NCBI RefSeq assembly: GCF_000378305.1 | Contig: NZ_KB899539.1 | Coordinates: 343,854-407,853, forward strand | Direction: 5' to 3' | DNA from: Thioalkalivibrio sp. ALJ12 | Lineage (GTDB): Bacteria > Pseudomonadota > Gammaproteobacteria > Ectothiorhodospirales > Ectothiorhodospiraceae | DNA length: 64,000 bases | In this document: one piece after another, positions 57,442 through 64,000 of the stretch | Layout of the letters: each line of letters opens with the position of its first letter | Position numbering within the stretch: the stretch's first letter is position 1 | The notes under the pieces: model-generated | Told to the model about the DNA's origin: nothing | The model's database searches: none | The model's input: the letters and a program-made list of their open reading frames with translations, nothing else | Translations under genes and position numbers: made by a program

Positions 57442-58248
57442 TCAGTCGTCTTCGTACAGACGGTTGATCAGGTTGTCGAGGCAAGTCTGGCCGGCCCGGT
57501 TCAGAGCCGCTTCCTCGCGACCCTGAGCGATATGCATCAGGAACACCAGTACCGCAGCGAGCAACAACGCAACCAGGGTGGTATTGAATGCGAGCCCAAG
57601 ACTGCCCGTCAGGGTCGTGACCCACTCGCCGACAGCCACCGAATCCTGCAGGTCCGGCATGTGGCCGGCGTTGGACAAAGCGAGAGCGATCCCGATCACC
57701 GTGCCGATGAAGCCCAGAGTGGGAATCAGCCACATGATGTAGCGCAGCATGTTGTATTTGAGGTCGATCTCGTGCTGCATCAATTCTAGGCTGGAGTTCA
57801 TCAGGCTGTTGGCCTGGTTGATGGACCCACTGCTCTGGAATTGCAGAATCGTCCGCTGTATCAGCCGGGGCAGGGCGTATTCCCCGGCTCGGGGTGTCTG
57901 CTGGATCGCGCTGTAGATCGGGCCCAGGTCCTGGCTGCGCAGCATGGAACTGTCATCATCGGGTAGCCAGAGGGTCTCCTGCAGCCGCAGTTCCGCGGAA
58001 CCGCGCTGGAAACGCACCCACAGCTCGCCGAGGCCGACAAAAAAGATCAGCCACATCAGATTCTGGATGGTGACCGGGTAGATACCACTGGCACGGTCCA
58101 GGAGGATGGCCGCCGCCGAAATCTCGCCGCGGTGCTCCGGAGTCGCGAGTGCCAGCGAAGCCAGCGTGATCACTGCCGCTCCGATGATCAGTGCCGCGAG
58201 TGCCACACTGATGCGGTACTGGCTTTCGGCACGACTGCTGATTCCCAT
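57442..58248 (-). CDS. MotA/TolQ/ExbB-family proton-channel protein
   Basis: A 268-residue membrane protein with four helices (about 14-37, 58-77, 168-190 and 210-235). The last two carry the family core: LIPTLGFIGTVIGIALALS and LTGSLGLAFNTTLVALLLA, with the conserved Pro, Gly and Thr. The large cytoplasmic loop (about 80-165) is short for MotA. No tol, exb or flagellar genes are close. The operon's vWA protein has an Asp-containing helix like MotB/TolR, so together they could form a stator-like ion channel. It follows the first FHA gene by 3 bp. Confidence 0.88.
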   Translation of the reverse strand: MGISSRAESQYRISVALAALIIGAAVITLASLALATPEHRGEISAAAILLDRASGIYPVTIQNLMWLIFFVGLGELWVRFQRGSAELRLQETLWLPDDDSSMLRSQDLGPIYSAIQQTPRAGEYALPRLIQRTILQFQSSGSINQANSLMNSSLELMQHEIDLKYNMLRYIMWLIPTLGFIGTVIGIALALSNAGHMPDLQDSVAVGEWVTTLTGSLGLAFNTTLVALLLAAVLVFLMHIAQGREEAALNRAGQTCLDNLINRLYEDD

Positions 58249-58251
58249 GGC

Positions 58252-58617
58252 CTACCTTCCCGAGGAGGCGAGTTCTACCTCGCCGGTGGTGGATTTACGC
58301 CGGGGCCGGACCGAAACGGGTTCGTGTACCGCAACGGCAGGCATCGGCTGGCGATCCGGTAGCCTCGCGATCAGCTCGGACAACTGCAGGGAACGGCCCC
58401 CCAGCGTCAGGCGATCTTCAGGCTCGAGAAAACCCTGGCGCAGGGGCTGCCATTTGTCGCTTCGCCATACGCGCGTGGGGTTGCTGGTGGAACAGGATAC
58501 GGCGTAGAAACGCCCGTCCTCGGTACGGGTGAGCTCGAGCTGGCGCCGAGAGACGGAGGGATCGTCCAGCTGGATATCGGAGGACGCAGAACGCCCGACC
58601 ATGAACGTCCTGAACAT
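58252..58617 (-). CDS. Small FHA-domain protein, degenerate site
   Basis: A 121-residue protein that is almost only an FHA fold (about 5-85). The GR motif is present (MVGRSASSD) and the second motif reads SRRQ where His is usual; the last one is SNPT where NGT is usual. Phosphothreonine binding may therefore be altered or lost. It is the first gene of the leftward operon, about 29 nt behind a good promoter. A Pro/Arg tail (about 90-121) follows. Confidence 0.8.
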   Translation of the reverse strand: MFRTFMVGRSASSDIQLDDPSVSRRQLELTRTEDGRFYAVSCSTSNPTRVWRSDKWQPLRQGFLEPEDRLTLGGRSLQLSELIARLPDRQPMPAVAVHEPVSVRPRRKSTTGEVELASSGR

Positions 58618-58652
58618 CGCCGCCCCGTGTCGTCAAGCCCTGATAATTTTGA

Positions 58653-58681
58653 CTTATAGCAAAAGCCGTTAGGGGGTACAA
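58653..58681 (-). promoter_or_regulatory. Promoter of the leftward operon
   Basis: On the minus strand TTGTAC (58676-58681) and TATAAG (58653-58658) are separated by exactly 17 bp, a good sigma-70 match. The predicted start is about 29 nt before the first FHA gene. Confidence 0.7.
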
Positions 58682-58683
58682 CC

Positions 58684-58699
58684 GGCGCCAGAAGGCGCC
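58684..58699. repeat. GGCGCC inverted repeat in the divergent spacer
   Basis: Two GGCGCC hexamers flank a 4-base AGAA loop. It lies just upstream of the leftward -35 and could be an operator or a leader hairpin of the rightward transcript. Confidence 0.4.
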
Positions 58700-58779
58700 A
58701 TGAGGCCATCCTGCGTCTCCGGCCCGACTTGTGGGCCAGGCTTTCACGCAGTAGTTTGATGGGAAAACGAGGGCCCCGC

Positions 58780-60375
58780 ATGCCGATATGGGACGCATGG
58801 GCGAGCAGCCACATCGGCGGTCGCGACGAAAACCAGGATGCTACGATCATCCTGTCCACAGATGAAGGCACGGAGCTGCTGGCAGTCATCGCCGACGGTC
58901 TTGGCGGGCACGGGGGCGGCGCGGACGCGGCTGCCTGCGTAATTCAGGCCGCCCGCGAGGTCTGGGATGAGCGCCGTTCGGATGTAACACTCAAGGCCCT
59001 GTTGCAACGATTGGTGGCGACGGCCCAGGACAAGGTCCGCAGCTTGAACGTCGAGCGCGGGACCGATGCGGGCAGCACGCTGGCTGCGCTCTGGCTACGC
59101 GACGACCATGCGGCATCCATCCATGTCGGTGACAGCCGCGTTTGCCAGTTCTGCGCGGACGGCTTTGTGGAACGAACGCTGGATCATTCCATCGCCCAGC
59201 TCCAGGTACTGCAGGGCAGGATTTCCGAGGATGAACTGGCCTCCCATCCCGACCAGCACCGCCTGACAACCAGCATTGGTAGCGACGAAGAGCCCCAGGC
59301 GGAGTACCGCGACTGGTCCCTGGCGGCAGGGGACCTCTTCGTACTCGCCACTGACGGCTTCTGGGAAATCGCCGACGGTGAACAGCAGCACCGGGTGCTG
59401 GACAGCGCGGCGCCCGGATCGGCGCTGGACGCGCTGATTCAGGACTGCCTGGAGGCCACCGATGAGGGTCACGACAACACCAGCGCGATTGTGGTGCGGC
59501 CGTTGGCCGGCGATACCCCCAGTGCATCCGTGCGGCGTCGATGGTGGAGCCTCGCGCTGGCCGGGATTTTCCTGGCTGCTGCCCTGCTGCTGGGGGCCTA
59601 TCTCCTGCTGGGAAGCCCACAGATCGAGCCGGCCCCGGAAGTCGCGGAGCGCGCATTGCCGAGGGCTACCCCACCAGCGGGAACGGACTCTGAGCCGGCA
59701 GGGCACTCGGGCCCTATGGAAGCACTTGCAGATGAAGCGGCCGAGGAACTGGCGCTGGAGCAGGCCCCGCCCGAAGGCGACGCGCGCGCCGCCGATCCGG
59801 AAGGGCCGGCCAGAGAGGACGAAGTCCACCGGGGCGCACCGCGGGGCCCGGACCCGGGCGGGCTGGACGCGTTCGAGCAGCGCGTACAGATACCGTATCT
59901 CGCAGACGAGGAGATGGACGGCGAGACCCTGTCTGCGGCCCTGCGTGAAGCAGACGTGCTGGGAGACGACGAATCCCTGCGGATGCGCCGGGGCCAGCAG
60001 ATACTTGAGGGGCGAGAGTCCATCCGCTTTGACCTGTACTTTCAGGGATTGCCAGTGTGGGGGAGTGTGGTTAACGCCCGTGTCGAGCAGGGTCAAATCG
60101 TAATTCTCCGGGGCGAGCGGCCCCATGCGATCGACCTGCCAGAAGAAGCGACCCTGTCATATCGGGAGGCCCTGGCGCATGCGGAGGCGTCACTGGGCAA
60201 AGCGCTGTCTCCGGCCGACGAGGGGCGCCTGTACGTGTACCGGTACGACCCCGAAGGCAATCGATATACGCGCGCCTGGCACGGACTGGTGGCGAACGAT
60301 ACCTATGTCCTGATCGATGCCCACCGCGGCACGCTGTTACAGAGCTGGTCCGCGATCATGGAGCGCTCGATGTGA
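58780..60375 (+). CDS. PP2C phosphatase fused by a membrane helix to a periplasmic protease-propeptide-like domain
   Basis: A 531-residue protein from the ATG at 58780, which has GAGGG 6 bases upstream; in-frame starts at 58729 and 58759 lack a site. The N-terminal PP2C domain (about 1-245) has the full metal set: GGRDENQD, ADGLGGHGGG, DAGSTLAA, VGDSR, ATDGFWEI and GHDNTSAIVV. A helix (about 257-277, after RRRWW) crosses the membrane. An acidic Pro/Glu-rich linker leads to a domain (about 395-531) that matches FTP/PepSY propeptides of thermolysin-like proteases (YFQGLPVWGSVVNARVEQGQ, then YVLIDAHRGTLLQSW). A real M4 protease follows with a GTGA overlap, so this could inhibit or fold that enzyme in trans. 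Confidence 0.88.
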   Translation: MPIWDAWASSHIGGRDENQDATIILSTDEGTELLAVIADGLGGHGGGADAAACVIQAAREVWDERRSDVTLKALLQRLVATAQDKVRSLNVERGTDAGSTLAALWLRDDHAASIHVGDSRVCQFCADGFVERTLDHSIAQLQVLQGRISEDELASHPDQHRLTTSIGSDEEPQAEYRDWSLAAGDLFVLATDGFWEIADGEQQHRVLDSAAPGSALDALIQDCLEATDEGHDNTSAIVVRPLAGDTPSASVRRRWWSLALAGIFLAAALLLGAYLLLGSPQIEPAPEVAERALPRATPPAGTDSEPAGHSGPMEALADEAAEELALEQAPPEGDARAADPEGPAREDEVHRGAPRGPDPGGLDAFEQRVQIPYLADEEMDGETLSAALREADVLGDDESLRMRRGQQILEGRESIRFDLYFQGLPVWGSVVNARVEQGQIVILRGERPHAIDLPEEATLSYREALAHAEASLGKALSPADEGRLYVYRYDPEGNRYTRAWHGLVANDTYVLIDAHRGTLLQSWSAIMERSM

Positions 60376-62657
60376 TCTGGAGGTGCAGCCCTTGCGACCG
60401 GCCGCGGCACCGCACCTCCTGGTGGGGCTATGCGGTGTTGTTGCTGCTGATCTGGCCGCTTGTGGGGCTGGCCGGGCTCGATAGCACCGACAGTCCCCGA
60501 GCCGGTTTTGTCGACAGCGGTACGTTCCTGGTGGACCTGCCTGCATCAGGCCCGCTCAACACCTCGGCCGACGTACAGCAGTGGCTGGATGCGGAACTGA
60601 AACACGTACTGGGGCTGGAGGCCCGTGATCACCTGGAGCTCGAGCCTGGACGTGCGGATGCCGCCGGCTTTGTCTACTACCGAACCCAGCAGCTGCACGC
60701 TGGGCACCCAGTGATCGGCAATGACGGAGTCGTAGCGATCGATTCCGCCGGTATTCCCGGTGTGTTTCTTGGCCGCCACGCGGCGCTGGGCGATGTGTTA
60801 GTGGAAGCCGGGATCGATCACGAGGAGGCCCGGCGACGATCCGGGGTCCTGCCCCTGACCGAAGACGCGCCCGCCCTGGTGTACTGGCCCGGTGAAGACC
60901 GCTTCCATCTCGCCTGGAAGTTCGCTGGTTCCCGGGTTGAAGGCGAGGAAATGTCTCGGCTGTACGTGGATGCCGGTACCGGCGAGTTTCTGGGTTCGTT
61001 ACCGCTGGTATTCCACACCAGGGATCGTCACGTCCACGACATGTCCGCGGCCTGCTCGGCCCAACGTGTCACGGGCCTTATGACGCCGGGCGGCAGCAGA
61101 CTATTCATCCAGCTTGAGGTTCAGCGCCCCGAATACACCCGCAGTGAACATGATCGTCCGACCGGGCGAGCGCATGTCGATCGCATGCACGATCTGATGG
61201 GGGACCTGTATACCTTTATCGAAGCCGAGTTTGGCATGAGCAGCATCGACGATAACGGCATGCCGCTGCGGGCAGTCGCGGGCGCGCGCTTCAGCCATCT
61301 CCCGAACGTGACGTGGCCGCAATGCGTAGGGGATGGCTTCAATGCGCAGTGGCATCCAGCGATCAATACCATGGTGGTTCCGGAGTCGGTACTGAGCCAC
61401 GGCCTCGTCGAGGTGGTCGCACACGAACTCGGGCATGGCATCGTCAGCAACGGGAGCCGGTTGAACAACAGTGCGCAGGCCGGCGCACTGAACGAGTCGG
61501 TATCGGACCTGGTCGGGGTCGCGTTTCGGGCCTGGCGTCAGGCCGGGGGGCGCATGGACCGGCCGATTGCACAAGGATTTGACTCCACGCGCGAGGTATG
61601 GGGACTGCGGTATACCGATGGGTTGATCCGCGATATGGCCAACCCGCGCAATGCCGACCCCGGTTATCCGGATCACTTTTCCGGTTTCCTAGCGCCAACC
61701 GAGGGTAACAACCGCGCACACGCCAACGCGAACATCCTGAACCATGCATGGTTCCTGATGGCAGAAGGCGGCCAGCACCGGCGGCTCCGCAGCGGACCGG
61801 CGGTAGAGGCGATCGGGCTCAGAAAGACGGCGCAGATTGCGGCGCATGCGGCCTCGCTCACCATGTCCTCCGCGACCAGTTACTACACGGTCCGCAATGC
61901 ACTGGCCCAGAGTGCGGAGAACCTGTTCGGAGAACATTCGCGGGAGTGGCAGACGGTGCACGAGGCACTGGACGCAGTCGGGATTCCCGGTAACTGGCGC
62001 CGACCGCCCGTGATCGAGTCGCCACCCGTCCCTGAACCGGAGCCGGCCCCTGCCCCGGAACCGCCACCGGTACCCGAGCCTCCCGTGGTGCCGGAACCGC
62101 CACCGGTCGAAGAGGTTCCGGAGATTGCCGACGAGACACCCGACCAGCCCCTGCTGTTTGCGCTGCTCGCACTGCTGGTTGCAGCAGCCCTGGGGGCCGT
62201 CATTCTCTCGAGGCCGCGCCACCCGGACGCTCGACCATCGGCTCCGCGCTTCGTGGCCCAGGGGGAGCAGCCGGCACGGAGGGACGAAACGAATGTACCG
62301 GCCGCAGCGGCATCCTCCCATGGCCTGGCCGAACCGACCTGGTCACTGCGGGCAATGGACGGCTCCGAGTCCATACCCCTGCACGGCGACCTTTTGCGAT
62401 CCGGCGAGGGGGTTGTGATCGGAAGGGCGCCGGAACTTGCTCATGTATGCATGCAGAGCCGGCAGGTATCCAGGCGCCATCTGCGCCTGTTTGAACGCAA
62501 TGGTCAGTTGCGCTTCGAGGATCTGTATTCGAGTCATGGAACGCAGCTGGACGGACATACGGTTCCGCCCTTTTCACCCGAACCCCTCAACGAAGGCCAG
62601 ATCCTGGGGTTGGCGGGTTTCAGCTATCAACTGGTGCGATCGCGCGCGCCGCAATGA
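60372..62657 (+). CDS. Membrane-anchored M4 (thermolysin-family) metalloprotease with cytoplasmic FHA domain
   Basis: A 761-residue protein starting with GTG at 60372, GGAG 8 bases upstream. An N-terminal helix (about 17-37) precedes a self propeptide (FTP/PepSY, about 45-215). The catalytic domain carries the zinc site HELGH (His351, Glu352, His355) and Glu375 in ALNESVSD; the 24-residue spacing between His351 and Glu375 equals thermolysin His142/Glu166. His450 fits the thermolysin His231 position. A Pro/Glu-rich hinge (about 550-590), a second helix (about 594-614) and an FHA domain (about 665-755; GRAP, SRRH, SHGT) follow. Both ends are in the cytoplasm, the protease outside. I know of no described protease with this layout. 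Confidence 0.9.
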   Translation: MIWRCSPCDRPRHRTSWWGYAVLLLLIWPLVGLAGLDSTDSPRAGFVDSGTFLVDLPASGPLNTSADVQQWLDAELKHVLGLEARDHLELEPGRADAAGFVYYRTQQLHAGHPVIGNDGVVAIDSAGIPGVFLGRHAALGDVLVEAGIDHEEARRRSGVLPLTEDAPALVYWPGEDRFHLAWKFAGSRVEGEEMSRLYVDAGTGEFLGSLPLVFHTRDRHVHDMSAACSAQRVTGLMTPGGSRLFIQLEVQRPEYTRSEHDRPTGRAHVDRMHDLMGDLYTFIEAEFGMSSIDDNGMPLRAVAGARFSHLPNVTWPQCVGDGFNAQWHPAINTMVVPESVLSHGLVEVVAHELGHGIVSNGSRLNNSAQAGALNESVSDLVGVAFRAWRQAGGRMDRPIAQGFDSTREVWGLRYTDGLIRDMANPRNADPGYPDHFSGFLAPTEGNNRAHANANILNHAWFLMAEGGQHRRLRSGPAVEAIGLRKTAQIAAHAASLTMSSATSYYTVRNALAQSAENLFGEHSREWQTVHEALDAVGIPGNWRRPPVIESPPVPEPEPAPAPEPPPVPEPPVVPEPPPVEEVPEIADETPDQPLLFALLALLVAAALGAVILSRPRHPDARPSAPRFVAQGEQPARRDETNVPAAAASSHGLAEPTWSLRAMDGSESIPLHGDLLRSGEGVVIGRAPELAHVCMQSRQVSRRHLRLFERNGQLRFEDLYSSHGTQLDGHTVPPFSPEPLNEGQILGLAGFSYQLVRSRAPQ

Positions 62658-62675
62658 ATATGCCGGGGCTAGGAA

Positions 62676-64000
62676 ATGACTGACCACAAGAACGCCTTGC
62701 CGGCGGGGACGGTGCTGGATAACCGTTTTCGGATCGAAGGCCTGCTGGGGGCCGGTGGTTTCGGCATGGTCTATCGGGCGGTGCACGTGCATCTGGAGCA
62801 GGTCCGCGCGATCAAGGAGTACCTGCCACAGGAAGTGGCGATGCGCGAGGGCGTCACGGTGCATCCGCTGAGTCGGGACAGCCGGGGCGACTACGAGGAA
62901 GGGCGGCAGCGCTTTCTGCAGGAGGCGCGCCAGCTGGTGCGCTTTTCCAGTCATCCGAACATCGTCACCTGCACCGACTTCTTCGAGGCCAACGGCACCG
63001 CCTATCTGGTCATGGAGTACGAGGACGGGCTGCCGTTGTCCGGGCTACTGGCGGGCCGGGAGGCCCAGGGGCGGCCCCTCGAGGAGTCGGAGATCCTGGG
63101 CCTGTTGCGTCCTATCGTCGCAGGGCTTGCCGAGGTGCACGCACAGGATGTCCTGCACCGCGACATCAAGCCGGGGAACATCTTCATCCGCCGCAGTGAC
63201 GAGCAGCCCGTGCTGCTGGATTTTGGTGCGGCCAAGGTGGAGTTTTCGAAGCACAGCAAGTCGCGTCACGCACTCACGCCGGGCTATGCGGCCCCGGAGC
63301 AGATCACAGACATTGGCAAGCTCGGGCCGTGGACGGACATCTACGCCATCGGGGCGGTAATGTGGCGCATGGTCACGGGCGAAAACCCGGTAAAGAGCGA
63401 GGCCCGCGGGCACACGCTGTTCCGTGGCGGCGAGGACCCGGTGGCTCTGGAGGGCCGGGCGGGCGCAAGCCGCTTCAGCCAGGGCTTCCTGCAGCTGGTT
63501 TCCGACTGCCTGAACTACGACGAGACCCAACGGCCGCAGAGCGCGGAACAACTGCTAACGCAATTGGACGCCGTGGCGCGAGGAGAGGCATCGCCAGTCT
63601 CGCCCGGTCGGGAACAAGCGGCGGATCCTGCGCCGGAGAAAAGTCCTGATATTGCCCCCGTGGAAGGGTTGCGCTCGGGTAAAAGGGACCCGGTGAAAGG
63701 CCATTCCGTTCCCGCGTCTCCGGGGCGGAAGATCGGCCTTGGCGTTGCCGGTCTTGTCGTGGCGGCGGGCATTGGAGGCGTGCTCTGGACGATGATGCCA
63801 ACGGAACATCCGTCCGACAGTGCCGAAAGCGGTGCTGCCGAAGTCGAGACCGTGGACCAGCGACAACCCAGTGATGCCTCTCTGGTGGAGGTGGAGGAGG
63901 ATGCCTCCGCAAGCGCCGAGACTCAGCCGAGTACGGAAGCGGGGGCAGAGACGGACTTTAGGCGAGCAGTGCAGGCGTGGTATTTCGATCATGATCGAGA
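62676..64000 (+). CDS. Membrane-anchored serine/threonine protein kinase, cut at the right edge
   Basis: The first 441 codons of a Hanks-type kinase; the gene runs off the window. The ATG at 62676 follows AGGA. The glycine loop GAGGFGMVY (about 25-33), Lys47, catalytic HRDIKPGN (Asp163), LLDFGAAK (Asp182) and APEQ are all intact. The KEYLPQEVAMREGVTVHPLS segment after the Lys resembles kinases of type VI-secretion and FHA-linked loci. A helix (about 353-374) crosses the membrane and an acidic periplasmic part follows. It lies 18 bp after the protease gene and is probably the kinase whose products the FHA domains read and the two PP2C enzymes erase. Confidence 0.92.
   Translation, partial: MTDHKNALPAGTVLDNRFRIEGLLGAGGFGMVYRAVHVHLEQVRAIKEYLPQEVAMREGVTVHPLSRDSRGDYEEGRQRFLQEARQLVRFSSHPNIVTCTDFFEANGTAYLVMEYEDGLPLSGLLAGREAQGRPLEESEILGLLRPIVAGLAEVHAQDVLHRDIKPGNIFIRRSDEQPVLLDFGAAKVEFSKHSKSRHALTPGYAAPEQITDIGKLGPWTDIYAIGAVMWRMVTGENPVKSEARGHTLFRGGEDPVALEGRAGASRFSQGFLQLVSDCLNYDETQRPQSAEQLLTQLDAVARGEASPVSPGREQAADPAPEKSPDIAPVEGLRSGKRDPVKGHSVPASPGRKIGLGVAGLVVAAGIGGVLWTMMPTEHPSDSAESGAAEVETVDQRQPSDASLVEVEEDASASAETQPSTEAGAETDFRRAVQAWYFDHDR

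Larger units (their letters stand above)
58618..58779. promoter_or_regulatory. Divergent control region of the phosphosignalling locus
   Basis: A 162-bp spacer between the leftward FHA-led operon and the rightward PP2C-led operon. It holds the leftward promoter (58653-58681), an inverted repeat (58684-58699), and a GAGGG ribosome-binding site at 58769-58773 for the rightward gene. I found no strong promoter on the forward strand, although TTGACT at 58649-58654 resembles a -35. Confidence 0.6.

Noticed and set aside
53498-58248. Zorya-type antiphage system (MotA/MotB-like pair)
   Set aside because: No long-tailed ZorA, no OmpA domain on the partner and no helicase or nuclease genes are present.
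53498-64000. Type VI secretion post-translational control module (PpkA/PppA/Fha)
   Set aside because: Kinase, PP2C, FHA and vWA are shared, but no T6SS structural gene is in the window and the M4 protease, propeptide fusion and MotA-like channel do not belong to that module. The right flank is unseen, so it is not fully excluded.
1-64000. CRISPR arrays, insertion sequences or prophage genes
   Set aside because: No regularly spaced repeats, transposases, integrases or phage structural genes were found on reading the whole window.

Overview
The window is a dense, GC-rich chromosomal segment of a gammaproteobacterium. The evidence is the gene order. It shows the Pseudomonas-type end of a flagellar/chemotaxis cluster, an rne/rluC divergence, csiV next to mfd, a gyrA-serC-pheA-hisC-tyrA-aroA-cmk-rpsA-ihfB-lapAB supraoperon, and nagZ close to a methylthioinosine phosphorylase. 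Two c-type cytochromes and a free-standing DsrE-like protein fit a sulfur-oxidising or phototrophic relative (Chromatiales/Ectothiorhodospiraceae, for example Thioalkalivibrio). That placement is inference from gene content only.

Layout. 0-5.3 kb: end of the flagellar/chemotaxis cluster (motD, a ParA-family ATPase, a ParP-like protein, cheW, a small protein, a DUF2802 protein), convergent with a FlhB-tail protein and fliK. 5.4-12.6 kb: a low-molecular-weight tyrosine phosphatase, rne, rluC, a HAD phosphatase, sppA and csiV. 12.6-18.5 kb: mfd, then the agmatine-to-putrescine pair aguB/aguA with a BamE-like exported protein. 18.6-24.8 kb: lolC/E, lolD, a DUF2062 protein, comEC and mtnA. 24.9-39.8 kb: the supraoperon for DNA gyrase, serine, phenylalanine and tyrosine synthesis, the late shikimate pathway, CMP kinase, ribosomal protein S1, IHF-beta, LapAB and pyrF. 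39.8-46.8 kb: a ComEA-like protein, galU, hspQ-ilvD-rhomboid, a NUDIX hydrolase, a FucA-like aldolase and two cytochromes. 46.8-53.4 kb: tRNA-Asn, an aspartate-type aminotransferase, uvrB, nagZ, a DsrE-like protein, hpt and methylthioinosine phosphorylase.

53.5-64.0 kb is the unusual part. Two divergent gene sets share a 162-bp spacer. The leftward set encodes an FHA protein, a MotA/TolQ/ExbB-type channel, a second FHA protein, a PP2C phosphatase, an exported catalytically dead trypsin-like domain joined through a coiled coil and membrane helix to FHA, and a membrane-anchored vWA protein. The rightward set encodes a PP2C phosphatase fused through one membrane helix to a periplasmic thermolysin-propeptide-like (FTP/PepSY) domain, a complete M4 (thermolysin-family) metalloprotease anchored at both ends with a cytoplasmic FHA domain, and a membrane-anchored Ser/Thr kinase cut by the window end. 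Tight couplings within each set and shared domains argue for one system. It would join Ser/Thr phosphorylation in the cytoplasm to proteolysis, and perhaps to ion-flow-driven work, across the inner membrane. I know of no named system with this combination; T6SS post-translational regulation, TerY-type vWA/PP2C/kinase triads and Zorya each share only some parts.

Pieces of a 5-methylthioadenosine salvage route are scattered through the window (methylthioinosine phosphorylase, MtnA and a FucA-like class II aldolase), which could form a dihydroxyacetone-phosphate shunt. I found no insertion sequence, prophage or CRISPR array.
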